Source of the DNA: Telluribacter humicola | GTDB taxonomy: Bacteria > Bacteroidota > Bacteroidia > Cytophagales > Spirosomataceae | DNA: 64,000 nucleotides | Direction of reading: 5' to 3' | NCBI RefSeq assembly: GCF_017355935.1 | Contig: NZ_JAFIQT010000001.1 | Location: 806,001 to 870,000, forward strand | Part shown: piece by piece, positions 17,485 to 26,837 of the stretch | Position numbering within the stretch: position 1 is the first letter of the stretch | Layout: every line of letters begins with the position of its first letter | Notes under the pieces: generated by a model | What the model saw: the letters and a program-made list of their open reading frames with translations, nothing else | Told to the model about the DNA's origin: nothing | Database searches by the model: none | Made by a program: the position numbers and the translations under genes

Positions 17485-17907
17485 ATGCTCGTATTTCAGA
17501 ACGAATGCTCATTGCCGCCGTTGCCCCGCGGCTTTCATCTTATTTCTGACCGCGTACTCAGGGCTTTGCCTGAGATCCGGCAGATCAAAGCCGGACTTCT
17601 CCACGTATTTATTCAGCATACCTCAGCCAGCCTGACGATCAACGAAAATGCTGACCCAACGGTACGGCATGACTTTGAGAGCCATTTCAATGTCATGGTA
17701 CCCGAAAATGCTCCTTACTACCGCCATAATTACGAGGGACCGGACGACATGCCGGCGCATATCAAGGCTTCGCTGCTGGATAGTGCCGTCACTATACCCA
17801 TTACCAATGGTCGTCTGAACCTGGGTACCTGGCAGGGCATCTACCTGTGCGAGCACCGTGACCACGCCTCCGGCCGCCGCCTGGTACTGACCGCGTATGG
17901 CGTATGA
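17485..17907 (+). CDS. YjbQ/UPF0047 family protein
   Basis: A 140-residue YjbQ-family protein of normal length. Motifs: 'GLLHVFIQHTSASLTINENA', 'VRHDFESHF', 'HIKASLLDSAVTIPI', 'GTWQGIYLCEHRDH'. Members show weak thiamine-phosphate synthase activity, but the true role is open. Its TGA overlaps the ATG of the PorZ-like gene in an ATGA junction, so the two are probably translationally coupled. Confidence 0.9.
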   Translation: MLVFQNECSLPPLPRGFHLISDRVLRALPEIRQIKAGLLHVFIQHTSASLTINENADPTVRHDFESHFNVMVPENAPYYRHNYEGPDDMPAHIKASLLDSAVTIPITNGRLNLGTWQGIYLCEHRDHASGRRLVLTAYGV

Positions 17908-19730
17908 GGAGGCTCTTCCTTATACTAACCCTACTATTAACTCTATCCGGTGGCTATGCACAGGATGTACCACTTGGCGCCTGGCGAACCCACTTTAGCT
18001 ACCTGTCCGCCCATAGTGTAGAGCTGGTGGAGGGGCGCGTCTTCTGCGCTACCTACAACGGCCTTTTCAGTGTCAATCCTTCCGACGATAGTACTGTTGA
18101 ATATTCTAAAGCCACCGGGCTAAGCGATGTGGGAGTGAGTGCTATGGCGTATGATCCTGCCACACAACTTCTACTGCTGGGGTACCGGAGTGGTAACCTG
18201 GACCTGCTGTACCTGGATGAAAAGGCGGAGCCTACCGAAATCCTAAACTGGCCCCTGCTGCGTAACGCGGCTGATCTGCCCGAAAATCGTCGGTTACTGG
18301 ATATCCAGTTCCACGAGGGACTTGCGTACTTATCTACTGGCTTTGGCGTCGTTGTGCTGGACCCGCAGCGCCGGGAGGTACGCGAGACGTACCGGTACAT
18401 CGGACCGGCCGGGGCCGAAGTAGCGGTGTATAGCCTCGCCTTTACTTCGGACAGCCTCTACGCTGCTACCTCACAGGGGTTATTGGCTACTAGCTTGGCC
18501 CCTACCATCAACCGACAGTTCTTTGGCAACTGGCGATCTGTGCCTACTCCATTTCCCACGCCACGCTCAGTAGCGATAGCCAACGGCTCCGTCTACGCCG
18601 GTTTTTCGGGTAGAGGCGTGTACCGGCGGGAAGGCAGTAGCTGGAACCTGGCTTATCCTGGTACTGGCTCGACGGTTATATTACGTTCGGCTGGTGTGAG
18701 GCTACTAGCTATGCTGGATGGTCAGGTAGTAGTACTGGCTCCACCGGTTCCGCCTACTGTTTATCAGCACCCTTTGATCGTGAGTCCGCAGGATGCTACT
18801 ATGGAGGCAGCCGGTACTTTGTGGATAGCCGATCTCAAAAATGGATTACTAGGTAACGCTGGAGGAGCTTTTCGCTCGTACAGCCCCCCTACGGCCGATA
18901 CCACTATTGCTGTACGGGCTGACTCTTCCGTGCTGGATCGAAACGGGCTCCTGTGGTCGCGCCTGCCTACCTACCTGGGGGGAGGTATTGTAGTGAGTGA
19001 CCCGGGTACCGGTCGTCAGCGCTATCTCTCTACCTCACCGGGGAATGGTGGTCTGCCCTCGGCTGCGATTACTAGTATAGTACTGGATCGGGATGGCTTG
19101 ATCTGGTTTGCGAGCGACCGGGGCGTAGGGTACTTTGTGCCGGATGGAGTACTATCCGGCGGACGGATAGATGCCGTACTACCTATCTACGGGCAGCGTC
19201 GCCTCCTCTCCAACGAACGGGCTACCGCCCTGGCCGTAGAGCCCGGCAACCGCAAGTGGATCGGTACCCGCAATGGTCTGTACCTGTTCTCTTCCGACGG
19301 TACTGATCTGATTCAGCAGTTTACCGCCCAGGACAGCCCCTTGCCGACTGATCAGATACGTGCCTTACGCTTTGCTGATAGTACCGGCTACCTTTACGTC
19401 GATACACCCAATGGGATGGTTTCCTATCGGAGCGATGCTAGTTCGCCCGAGCCTACCCTGGCTACCAGTACTGTTACTATTTTCCCGAATCCGGTCAGGC
19501 CTGGTTATGAGGGAGTAGTGGGGGTGAAGGGACTGGTCGAAAATACAGTGGTAAAAATTACAGATTTGTCGGGGCGGCTGGTGCACGAAACCCGCTCTCA
19601 GGGCGGAACAGCTTCGTGGAATTTAAGGGATTATACAGGCCGCAGAGCGCGCGGAGGCATATATCTTGTACTTCTTATAGCCCCCGATGGAACGGAAAGT
19701 GTGGCCGGAAAGTTGGCTGTAGTGGAATAG
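17904..19730 (+). CDS. porZ: PorZ-like T9SS protein with two-component-regulator-type propellers
   Basis: A 608-residue exported protein with signal peptide (LFLILTLLLTLSGGYAQ). It opens with 'PLGAWRTHFSYLSAHSVE', typical of PorZ, followed by propeller repeats such as 'TGLSDVGVSAMAYD', 'DRDGLIWFASDRGVGYF' and 'GNRKWIGTRNGLYLFS'. The last 80 residues are a type A T9SS sorting domain ('TIFPNPVRPGYEG', 'KITDLSGRLVHE', 'GGIYLVLL'). In Porphyromonas PorZ sits at the cell surface and helps deliver A-LPS for anchoring T9SS cargo. The PorZ call rests on overall layout; a generic T9SS propeller protein is the alternative. Confidence 0.75.
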   Translation: MRRLFLILTLLLTLSGGYAQDVPLGAWRTHFSYLSAHSVELVEGRVFCATYNGLFSVNPSDDSTVEYSKATGLSDVGVSAMAYDPATQLLLLGYRSGNLDLLYLDEKAEPTEILNWPLLRNAADLPENRRLLDIQFHEGLAYLSTGFGVVVLDPQRREVRETYRYIGPAGAEVAVYSLAFTSDSLYAATSQGLLATSLAPTINRQFFGNWRSVPTPFPTPRSVAIANGSVYAGFSGRGVYRREGSSWNLAYPGTGSTVILRSAGVRLLAMLDGQVVVLAPPVPPTVYQHPLIVSPQDATMEAAGTLWIADLKNGLLGNAGGAFRSYSPPTADTTIAVRADSSVLDRNGLLWSRLPTYLGGGIVVSDPGTGRQRYLSTSPGNGGLPSAAITSIVLDRDGLIWFASDRGVGYFVPDGVLSGGRIDAVLPIYGQRRLLSNERATALAVEPGNRKWIGTRNGLYLFSSDGTDLIQQFTAQDSPLPTDQIRALRFADSTGYLYVDTPNGMVSYRSDASSPEPTLATSTVTIFPNPVRPGYEGVVGVKGLVENTVVKITDLSGRLVHETRSQGGTASWNLRDYTGRRARGGIYLVLLIAPDGTESVAGKLAVVE

Positions 19731-19759
19731 GTTTTGTCCTAATTCGGAATAATATTCGG

Positions 19760-19786
19760 TTGAGTATTCAGTACTTTGTAATTTTG
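19760..19786 (+). promoter_or_regulatory. udk promoter
   Basis: TTG at 19760-19762 and TAATTTTG at 19779-19786, 16 bp apart, match the Bacteroidota -33/-7 pattern. The -7 box ends 65 bp before the udk ATG. Confidence 0.6.
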
Positions 19787-19851
19787 CAATTAATCGCGCC
19801 CAACTTAGAGGTAGAGCAACAAACTACCTTATTTCATTGCAAACTAAAAAC

Positions 19852-20478
19852 ATGACAAGTCAGCAAAAGCCCCCTTTTATTATCGGTATTACAGGAGGTA
19901 GTGCGTCAGGAAAGACGTACTTTATGAAGAAGCTTATTGAATCGGTCAACGAAGAGCACATCTGCCGCCTTTCGCAGGATAACTACTATCGCCCGATCAA
20001 TGAGATTCCGAGGGATGAAAACGGGGTAGAGAACTTTGATCTGCCGGAGGCTATTGACCACCAGTTATTTGCAAAACATATAGCTGAGCTACGGCAGGGA
20101 AATACAGTTTACCAAAAGGAGTATACTTTCAATAATCCTCTGCTCGAACCCAAGGTACTGACTTTTAATCCCCTCCCTATCATTATTGTTGAAGGTATCT
20201 TTGTGTACTACTATCCGGAGGTAGCCCGGCTGATCGACCTCAAGATATTCGTAGATACCAAAGAGTACGTAAAGATCAAACGGCGTATTATCCGGGACAA
20301 CAACGAGCGTGGCTACGACCTCGACGATGTACTGTACCGCTGGGAACACCACGTAGCGCCTACCTACGAAAAGTACATAAAGCCCCTGCGCTCCGAAGCC
20401 GATATCGTCATCAACAACAACCAACACTTCGACACCGGTCTGGAAGTACTGGTAGCCTATCTGAAGACGAAGGTATAG
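19852..20478 (+). CDS. udk: Uridine kinase
   Basis: A 208-residue uridine/cytidine kinase from the ATG at 19852; a TTG 15 bases upstream is in frame. The P-loop is GGSASGKT, followed by 'LSQDNYYRP', 'NFDLPEAIDHQLF' and 'IIVEGIFVYYYPEV', and the LID region 'KRRIIRDNNERGYDLDDVLYRW' (in part). It phosphorylates uridine and cytidine to UMP and CMP in pyrimidine salvage. It has its own promoter and an intrinsic terminator, so it is monocistronic. Confidence 0.95.
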   Translation: MTSQQKPPFIIGITGGSASGKTYFMKKLIESVNEEHICRLSQDNYYRPINEIPRDENGVENFDLPEAIDHQLFAKHIAELRQGNTVYQKEYTFNNPLLEPKVLTFNPLPIIIVEGIFVYYYPEVARLIDLKIFVDTKEYVKIKRRIIRDNNERGYDLDDVLYRWEHHVAPTYEKYIKPLRSEADIVINNNQHFDTGLEVLVAYLKTKV

Positions 20479-20498
20479 GTAGCTTAGATTTTAACTAG

Positions 20499-20534
20499 AA
20501 GCGCCTGGTTCCAACGGAGCCAGGCGCTTTTTTT
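20499..20534 (+). terminator. Intrinsic terminator of udk
   Basis: Arms AGCGCCTGG/CCAGGCGCT around a short loop, followed by seven T residues, 20 bp past the udk stop. Confidence 0.85.
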
Positions 20535-20587
20535 GTATTGCTTTCTGCTGCTATACAGGAAGATCCAGACAGTCTGTAACAGACTCC

Positions 20588-21499
20588 TTACATCCACAAA
20601 AAAGGATCTTCAGAGGCTACGTGGGTTATTTTGAGGTCGGGGAGTTTGGGCTTGAGCCAGTCTATGAAGTACTCCATACCCGGCTCTTCGCTGACGGCGT
20701 GGCCCAGTACGATGAGGGAAACATTTTGACCTAATAAGCGGGCGTCGCGGATATACTCTACCGTCTCCCACTCGGGCGCTTCGCCTACTATAAGTACATC
20801 GGGCTTTTCGCGCTCAGCCAGGGCCACCTGTCTTTGTCCGCCGATTGCGCCGGGTAGCAGGCCGATGCGCTGGCAGGTCTGATTGGGATCGCCCACCACT
20901 CGCAGTTGTGTAATGCCGAGGGATTGCTTCAGGTGCTGCACCAGTTGTTTCAGCGGGACCGACGGGATGGTGAGTATGGGCTGGCCGGCCTTGTAGTAGG
21001 ACAGCCAGTTGGCCTTCTTGACGACGCCGTAGCTGATGGCGTCGGGAGTGAGCCGGTGAATGTAGTCATGAAAGCGCCAGACCACAATTTTATGTTTATC
21101 CAGCAGTTGCTGCTTCTGTTTAACTATATTATTATTCTCTACCCAGTCAGGCTTGTCGAGGTGGTTGTAGAAGGTAGGCTCATGGGCCATGATAAAATTG
21201 ACTTTCAGTCGGGCGGCTTCCTCAATTACGGCAATGGTCGGAAACATGGTCGTTACGATGCCACTTACTACCTGGCTGCCCTTACCAGACTTAAGCGTAT
21301 CTACCGTATCTGGAAGAGTGGACAGTTTGCCCTCTTTCAGGATCAGGTCTATCACCTCCTGCACTGTCCAGCTTTTCAGAGGTGACTCAGGGAGCGATGA
21401 GGCCATCAGTGGTTTCAGGTCGGCCAGGGCCAGCAAGCCAGCCGACTGGGCCGTACGGGTTATAAACTTTCGGCGGTTGAGAGAATAGGGTTGCTTCAT
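20588..21499 (-). CDS. Tat-exported NIF3-like dinuclear metal protein
   Basis: A 303-residue protein. The first 32 residues carry a twin-arginine signal (NRRKFITR, then a hydrophobic stretch 'AGLLALADL'). The rest resembles NIF3/YqfO-type dinuclear metal-centre proteins: 'IEEAARLKVNFIMAHEPTF', 'VVWRFHDYIHRL' and the late 'VLGHAVSEEPGMEYFIDWL' that supply metal ligands (His, Asp, Glu). NIF3 proteins are usually cytosolic with no firm function; the Tat signal suggests a folded metalloprotein sent to the periplasm. Confidence 0.8.
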   Translation of the reverse strand: MKQPYSLNRRKFITRTAQSAGLLALADLKPLMASSLPESPLKSWTVQEVIDLILKEGKLSTLPDTVDTLKSGKGSQVVSGIVTTMFPTIAVIEEAARLKVNFIMAHEPTFYNHLDKPDWVENNNIVKQKQQLLDKHKIVVWRFHDYIHRLTPDAISYGVVKKANWLSYYKAGQPILTIPSVPLKQLVQHLKQSLGITQLRVVGDPNQTCQRIGLLPGAIGGQRQVALAEREKPDVLIVGEAPEWETVEYIRDARLLGQNVSLIVLGHAVSEEPGMEYFIDWLKPKLPDLKITHVASEDPFLWM

Positions 21500-21635
21500 G
21501 GGTATAAGGTTAGAATCCTTAGGCTAAACTACTACATTTATTGCTAAGGTCTTAACCAACTCCGGGTTCAATAAAAGACTGAATGCTTACCACCTGGTAA
21601 GGTAAAATAATTTTCTTCTCCTGCGTTCTGCGCAG

Positions 21636-21643
21636 TAACTTTG
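21636..21643 (+). promoter_or_regulatory. Bacteroidota -7 box upstream of the outer-membrane receptor
   Basis: TAACTTTG matches TAnnTTTG and lies 145 bp before the ATG at 21789, which would leave a leader of about 140 nt. Confidence 0.45.
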
Positions 21644-21788
21644 TAGAAGTGAGTGGCAGTAGTAAGATGGCCTATTGTTCTCACTAAACAGACACCACCC
21701 AGTCTATTTTCTGTATTTATTGCTAGTACAGGATTCTTCGTTGCTGTTTGTAGGTACTTTGTGTTGGATGTGATTGTTGACTATATAC

Positions 21789-24191
21789 ATGCAGAAATTT
21801 ATCCTCTTCGCTCTGTTTTCTCTTATTTCTTTGAGTCTGTTTGCACAGACAGTACCCGTGCAGATCAAATTGACTGAACCAACCCGCGAGCCAATCATTG
21901 GAGCTACGGTACAGGTACTGAATGCGGCGGACTCGTCGGTGGCTCAGGCTGGCCTTACCGATACACTGGGTACTGTTAGCTTTGTTTTGACTCCGGCTAC
22001 ACCTTACGTGCTGGTAGCTACCTCCATCGGATACCGGGAGTTGCGGAGGCCGCTGACTGTATTAGCGCAGCAGAGGACACTTGCCTTTACTCTGACCGAA
22101 GAAAGTCAGCTCCTGCAGGAAGTGCAGGTCACGGCGGCCCGTCCCCTGATGCGGCAGGAGGAGGATAAACTAATCGTAGACCCGGAGCCGATTGTAAGTA
22201 CCAGTACCAGCACGCTGGAGGTACTCGAAAAAACACCGGGGCTGTTTGTGGATCCGGACGGGAATGTGTACCTGAGCAGTACTACACCGGCCACTATCTA
22301 TATCAACGGGCGGGAGCAGCGCATGAGTACCGCCGACATTGCCTCCATGCTCAAAAGCCTGCCGCCTAATAGTATAGCGCATATAGAAGTACTACGTACC
22401 CCCTCGGCCCGCTACGACGCCAGCGGCAGCGGTGGGGTAGTGAATATAGTACTCAAAAAAGGAGTGAAAATAGGACTGACGGGCTCGGTGAATGCGTCCC
22501 TGAACCAGGGGAGCTACGGCAACCAGATGCTGGGCCTGAACCTGAACAACCAGGTAGGGAAGCGGCACGCATACCTCAACCTCAACTATGCCCGCCGCAA
22601 TACCTACGAGCGGGTAGAGACGGAACGCTTACTTACCAACGGCAGCCGCATCGCTCAGCAGGCTTTTACTACCTTTCCGTCGGATGTTGCCTACGCAGGC
22701 TTCGGGTTTGGGTACGAGTTGTCGCCGAAGTGGGAGCTTAACTACGACAGCCGGATCAACTACACCGCTACCAATTCCTCTTCCAGTAACGAAAGCATCA
22801 TTAGTAAGCCGGATGCAGGTACCTTACTAAGCGACAACACCAACTACCTGCAGAACCACTCGAACGTATTTTCTGTGAGCCAGGGCGTCACATCCAAATA
22901 CAAAATCAACGAGGAGGGGGCCGAGATCACTACCGACTTTTCGTACGGGTACTTTGAAAATAAAGGGAGTCAGGAATATCAGACCCTCTTTCGGCTCCCG
23001 CAGGTGGCGGAGCTGGCGGGCGACGGAGAGTGGACTAACCGTCGCCACGTGTGGTCGGGGCAGGTGGATGCCCGCTACAAACTCCCCAAGCAGATTACGC
23101 TGGAAACGGGGCTAAAATCAACCTTTCAGGGTTTCAACAGCGGTACCAACTACTTTATAGAGGTAGATGACCAACGAGAGCAGGATAGATTTCGGACTAA
23201 TACCTTCACCTACCGTGATAACATTAACGCCGCCTACCTGCAGGGCTCCAAGACTTTTGGTGCCTTCCTGTTAAAAATAGGAGCCCGACTTGAGAATACC
23301 ATCATGAACGGGTGGCAGCGCATCCCGTCCGATACCTCCTTCCGCATCAACCGCACCGACCTCTTCCCCTACCTTTATTTTAGTCGAAGGGTAGGTAAGA
23401 TCGCGGGCTACGAGCTGCGTAGCTACCTGGTGATGCGCCGCTCCATCACGCGCCCCACCTACGAGTACCTCAACCCTTTTGCCCGTTTCGTGGACCAGTA
23501 CCTGTACGAAACCGGCAACCCGGCTCTGCGACCTCAGTTTACCCAAAACTACGAAGTGAATATCAGCGTGGACGAGCGGCCCATTTTTGCCATCGGGCGC
23601 AACTATACGCAGGATATTTTTACGAATGTACTCTACCAAGACCCACGTAACCCTGCCGTTGCCTACCGCTCCTATGACAACCTGGGGCGCAACGCCGAAA
23701 CGTACTTCCGCCTGCTGGGAGCCATCCCGCCCGGTGGGAAGTACTTCTTTGTGCTGGGGCTACAGTATAACTACAACGACTACCGGGGTGAATACGAAAA
23801 TAGTCCGCTGGAGTTCCAGCGCGGTAGTACCACGTTCTTTACCTACCATCAGCTGAAACTAGGAGCACTGACGACCCTTAGCCTCAACGGTTTTTACCGG
23901 ATGAAGGGACAGCTCCAGTTCTACGAGCTCAGCAACTTTGGTAATGTGAACCTGAACCTCAACCGGCACCTCATGAACAAGAAGATGCTGTTGAGCCTGA
24001 GCATCAGTGATGTGTTCTTTACCAATAAGTACCAGTTTACGCTCAATCAGGGTTCCATAGCTGCCTCGGGTGCCCGCATCAACGATACCCGCCGCGTAGG
24101 CCTCAGCCTGCGGTATAACTTCGGTGTGCGTAAAAAAGAGGAACGCTCCGGCATGCCGGATTTCGACTCGCTGGAGCGGAATAGTCGGTAG
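21789..24191 (+). CDS. Outer membrane beta-barrel family protein (TonB-dependent-receptor-like)
   Basis: An 800-residue outer-membrane protein from the ATG at 21789 (a TTG start lies 15 bases upstream). A signal peptide (FILFALFSLISLSLFAQ) is followed by a carboxypeptidase-D regulatory-like domain (about 22-105, 'EPIIGATVQVLNAADSS'), a plug domain (about 115-225, 'EVLEKTPGLFVDPDGNVYL', 'IEVLRTPSARYDASGSGGVV') and a long beta-barrel. The C-terminus resembles the OMP_b-brl_3 family rather than SusC. Ligand unknown; there is no SusD partner. Confidence 0.85.
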   Translation: MQKFILFALFSLISLSLFAQTVPVQIKLTEPTREPIIGATVQVLNAADSSVAQAGLTDTLGTVSFVLTPATPYVLVATSIGYRELRRPLTVLAQQRTLAFTLTEESQLLQEVQVTAARPLMRQEEDKLIVDPEPIVSTSTSTLEVLEKTPGLFVDPDGNVYLSSTTPATIYINGREQRMSTADIASMLKSLPPNSIAHIEVLRTPSARYDASGSGGVVNIVLKKGVKIGLTGSVNASLNQGSYGNQMLGLNLNNQVGKRHAYLNLNYARRNTYERVETERLLTNGSRIAQQAFTTFPSDVAYAGFGFGYELSPKWELNYDSRINYTATNSSSSNESIISKPDAGTLLSDNTNYLQNHSNVFSVSQGVTSKYKINEEGAEITTDFSYGYFENKGSQEYQTLFRLPQVAELAGDGEWTNRRHVWSGQVDARYKLPKQITLETGLKSTFQGFNSGTNYFIEVDDQREQDRFRTNTFTYRDNINAAYLQGSKTFGAFLLKIGARLENTIMNGWQRIPSDTSFRINRTDLFPYLYFSRRVGKIAGYELRSYLVMRRSITRPTYEYLNPFARFVDQYLYETGNPALRPQFTQNYEVNISVDERPIFAIGRNYTQDIFTNVLYQDPRNPAVAYRSYDNLGRNAETYFRLLGAIPPGGKYFFVLGLQYNYNDYRGEYENSPLEFQRGSTTFFTYHQLKLGALTTLSLNGFYRMKGQLQFYELSNFGNVNLNLNRHLMNKKMLLSLSISDVFFTNKYQFTLNQGSIAASGARINDTRRVGLSLRYNFGVRKKEERSGMPDFDSLERNSR

Positions 24192-24261
24192 GGGTAATAA
24201 TTCTACTTAGGAGATTATGTATTAGATTAGTGCCTAACGCTCTGTACTACAAATAAGCTAG

Positions 24262-24912
24262 ATGTCTGCACTCGAAGAAATTAAAACGCACCTTGATGAC
24301 CAGCGAAATATACTGCAGGATATAAATATATCTTTTGCTAATATGGAGCGGCTTCGGGAGGAAAAGTATGACTCTGAAAGCAGAGTTAAAAGGTTTGAAT
24401 TCTTTCAGCATCATTATTATCAGCTGAAGTTCATCTCAGTGATTCAGTTGAGTAAGCTATTCGGATCTAGCCCCAAAAACGATAGAAGAAGCTTTTATGT
24501 CTTATTAAGTCTATTAGAGACAAAAGATTTAGATTATCCGGCCCTTTCGGAGGGATTTCAGGTCAAGCCAGACCATATAGTTGGAAATTATGATGATCTT
24601 AGAAAGGTAACAGCCCGTAATCGTAAGTGGTTAAAGGAGAATGTGAGTGTCATAAAGAGTATAGTTGATGCGAGGAATCAGGTCTATGCTCACAGTGATC
24701 CATCTACTAATATCAAACGTGTACTACTGGAAGATATACACACATTGGTTTTGTTAGCCACAAAGATATATAATGATATAAATTTCCACATCTTCGATAC
24801 TAATACCCATTTTTTAACTGAATATTGGAGTATTGATTATGTTCTTAAAATTATGGCAGGGCATGAGCAGGCCAGGATGGAGGAAATAGAACGAAAAAGA
24901 AATCTTGGTTAA
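24262..24912 (+). CDS. Possible HEPN/AbiU2-like protein
   Basis: A 216-residue, mostly helical, charged protein. The segment at residues 137-145, ARNQVYAHS, fits the HEPN signature (R138, then H144 with Asn after the Arg) and is followed by 'HSDPSTN' as in AbiU2-type proteins. HEPN proteins are often RNases in abortive infection or toxin-antitoxin modules. It is AT-rich (60 bases at 24781-24840 are 27% G+C against 65% at 23701-23760), suggesting recent acquisition. No antitoxin gene is seen next to it. The family call is by motif only. Confidence 0.5.
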   Translation: MSALEEIKTHLDDQRNILQDINISFANMERLREEKYDSESRVKRFEFFQHHYYQLKFISVIQLSKLFGSSPKNDRRSFYVLLSLLETKDLDYPALSEGFQVKPDHIVGNYDDLRKVTARNRKWLKENVSVIKSIVDARNQVYAHSDPSTNIKRVLLEDIHTLVLLATKIYNDINFHIFDTNTHFLTEYWSIDYVLKIMAGHEQARMEEIERKRNLG

Positions 24913-24923
24913 CTTCTTAAAGC

Positions 24924-25916
24924 CTACCCCCCAATTGCAATCATCCTCCGGTTCTGCTCGTACTCAGACCTAGCGTCTTTATTAGTGAATTCGGTATGAC
25001 CACCGTGGGCGAAGTGCTTTTGCTGGAAGTGGTCGTAAATGATAGCCCGCACATCTTCTCCGCGGCGTAGGGGCTTCAGCAGGTCTACTTCGGAGGTATC
25101 GAATAGGCAGTTTTTAAGCTTTCCGTCGGCCGTAAGGCGAATGCGGTTGCAGCTATCGCAGAAATGGTTGGTGATGGTACTGATAATGCCAAAGGTACCT
25201 TGTCCACCCTCTACCCGGAAGGTACGGGCGGTATCATTGGGTTCGCCCGGAAGAGGTGCAAATAGAAACTCCTCGCTAACCCGACTAAGCAAATCATTGT
25301 AGGTAACAATACGGGAGAAATCCCACTGGTTGCCGTTGAAAGGCATAAACTCAATAAAGCGCACGTGCAGGTTCGGCTCAGTCAGTGTCATGCGCACGAA
25401 GTCATTGACTTCTTCTACGTTCACATCCCGCATTACGACCATGTTGAGCTTCACGCTGAAGCCCTCGGCCAACAGCATACGGATGTTGACGAGTGTCTTG
25501 GTGAAGTGGTCACGCTTGGTGATGCTGCGGAAGCGCTCCTCGTTCAGCGTATCCAAGCTAATATTCAGCGAGCGAACACCGGCATTCTTTAATGTATCTA
25601 TATACTGCTCAATAAAGACGGCATTGGTAGTCAGGGTAAGGGAGGTAGGTAGTTTACCCAACGACTCGATGATCTGACCTACGTCTTTTCTGACCAACGG
25701 CTCGCCACCCGTCAGGCGTATCTTCTGCACACCCATATCCACAAAGATTCCCGCCAGCGTCTGAATTTCCTCCGCCGACATCAGCCAGGCCGACGGCATA
25801 AACTGCATATCCTCCTGCGGCATACAGTAATTGCAGCGCAGGTTGCACTTATCCGTCAGAGATATGCGGAGGTAGTTATGGACGCGTCCGAATTTGTCTA
25901 CAATGGGTGGGTTCAT
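24924..25916 (-). CDS. moaA: GTP 3',8-cyclase
   Basis: A 330-residue radical SAM enzyme that starts molybdenum cofactor synthesis by converting GTP to 3',8-cH2GTP. The SAM cluster cysteines are C24, C28 and C31 (CNLRCNYC). The C-terminal second cluster motif is 'FCDSCNRIRLTADGKLKNCLF' read as C-x2-C-x13-C, and the protein ends in the conserved Gly-Gly. It is the last gene of the moeA-moaD-moaE-moaCB-moaA run, 15 bp after moaCB. Confidence 0.95.
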   Translation of the reverse strand: MNPPIVDKFGRVHNYLRISLTDKCNLRCNYCMPQEDMQFMPSAWLMSAEEIQTLAGIFVDMGVQKIRLTGGEPLVRKDVGQIIESLGKLPTSLTLTTNAVFIEQYIDTLKNAGVRSLNISLDTLNEERFRSITKRDHFTKTLVNIRMLLAEGFSVKLNMVVMRDVNVEEVNDFVRMTLTEPNLHVRFIEFMPFNGNQWDFSRIVTYNDLLSRVSEEFLFAPLPGEPNDTARTFRVEGGQGTFGIISTITNHFCDSCNRIRLTADGKLKNCLFDTSEVDLLKPLRRGEDVRAIIYDHFQQKHFAHGGHTEFTNKDARSEYEQNRRMIAIGG

Positions 25917-25930
25917 TTCTTTTTTATCGA

Positions 25931-26836
25931 TTAGTGTCGAGCTCCTTCCATAACGCTAAACACATGTAATACGTGCGGGAACAGGGCATCCATGTTTTCG
26001 GTCACACCGCCCGTACTACCGGGCATAGTGATAACAAGGGTATTGCCAACCAGGCCGGCTACAGCCCGCGAGAGCATAGCTGTCGGGATGCGTTGCTGTC
26101 CGTACTGGCGGGCCGTCTCGACGATGCCGTCAATGGGTACATCTATTAATTCACCCACGGCTTCGGGCGTTACATCACGGGGCGAAAGGCCGGTACCACC
26201 CGTGATCAGCACTAGTCGGTAGCCCAGGTCACACAAGCCTTTAATCTTCTCCTGAATGATAGCCTTATCGTCGGGAATGATGCTGTAATCACTGACTTTA
26301 ATCTGGAATGGTTCCAGCTTTTCAATGATGCGTCGGCCGGACTTATCTTCTCCAATACCCTGAGCGATGCTATCGGAACATACTACCACGGCAGTTTTGA
26401 GGTCGGGCATCGGGGCCTTGCGGTCGCTCTTGCCCCCCTTCTTCTCCAGTAGTTTGATGTGCCGGATCTCTACGCCCTTGTCAATGGGCTTGAGCATATC
26501 GTACATAGTCAGCGCTACTACCGATACCCCGTGCATGGCCTCTACCTCTACGCCTGTTTTATAGATTGTCTTAACCGTCATTTCTATCACCACCGTCAGG
26601 TCCTCCACCCGGTAAGCCACCGTAGTGGACTCAATGGGCAGCGGATGGCAGTCAGGCAGCATATAAGGGGTTTTCTTCACGGCCAGCAGTCCGGCGGCTT
26701 TAGCCATTTCGTACACATCACCTTTAGGTACCGTACGATTCAGAATGGATTCAATGGTTTCGGGCTTGCTCACTTGTACAATGGCCTGAGCCGTGGCAAT
26801 ACGTAGGGTATTGGTTTTATGGGTAATGTCAACCAT
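25931..26836 (-). CDS. moaCB: Bifunctional MoaC-MogA/MoaB molybdenum cofactor protein
   Basis: A 301-residue fusion. Residues 1-150 are MoaC (cyclic pyranopterin monophosphate synthase): 'MLPDCHPLPIES', 'VEVEAMHGVSVVALTMYDM'. Residues about 155-301 are a MogA/MoaB domain (molybdopterin adenylylation): 'VVCSDSIAQGIGEDKSG', 'LVLITGGTGLSPRDVTPEA', 'ALLFPHVLHV' region. Such fusions are known in Bacteroidota. The gap to moaE is one base, indicating tight coupling. Confidence 0.9.
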   Translation of the reverse strand: MVDITHKTNTLRIATAQAIVQVSKPETIESILNRTVPKGDVYEMAKAAGLLAVKKTPYMLPDCHPLPIESTTVAYRVEDLTVVIEMTVKTIYKTGVEVEAMHGVSVVALTMYDMLKPIDKGVEIRHIKLLEKKGGKSDRKAPMPDLKTAVVVCSDSIAQGIGEDKSGRRIIEKLEPFQIKVSDYSIIPDDKAIIQEKIKGLCDLGYRLVLITGGTGLSPRDVTPEAVGELIDVPIDGIVETARQYGQQRIPTAMLSRAVAGLVGNTLVITMPGSTGGVTENMDALFPHVLHVFSVMEGARH

Positions 26837-26837
26837 G

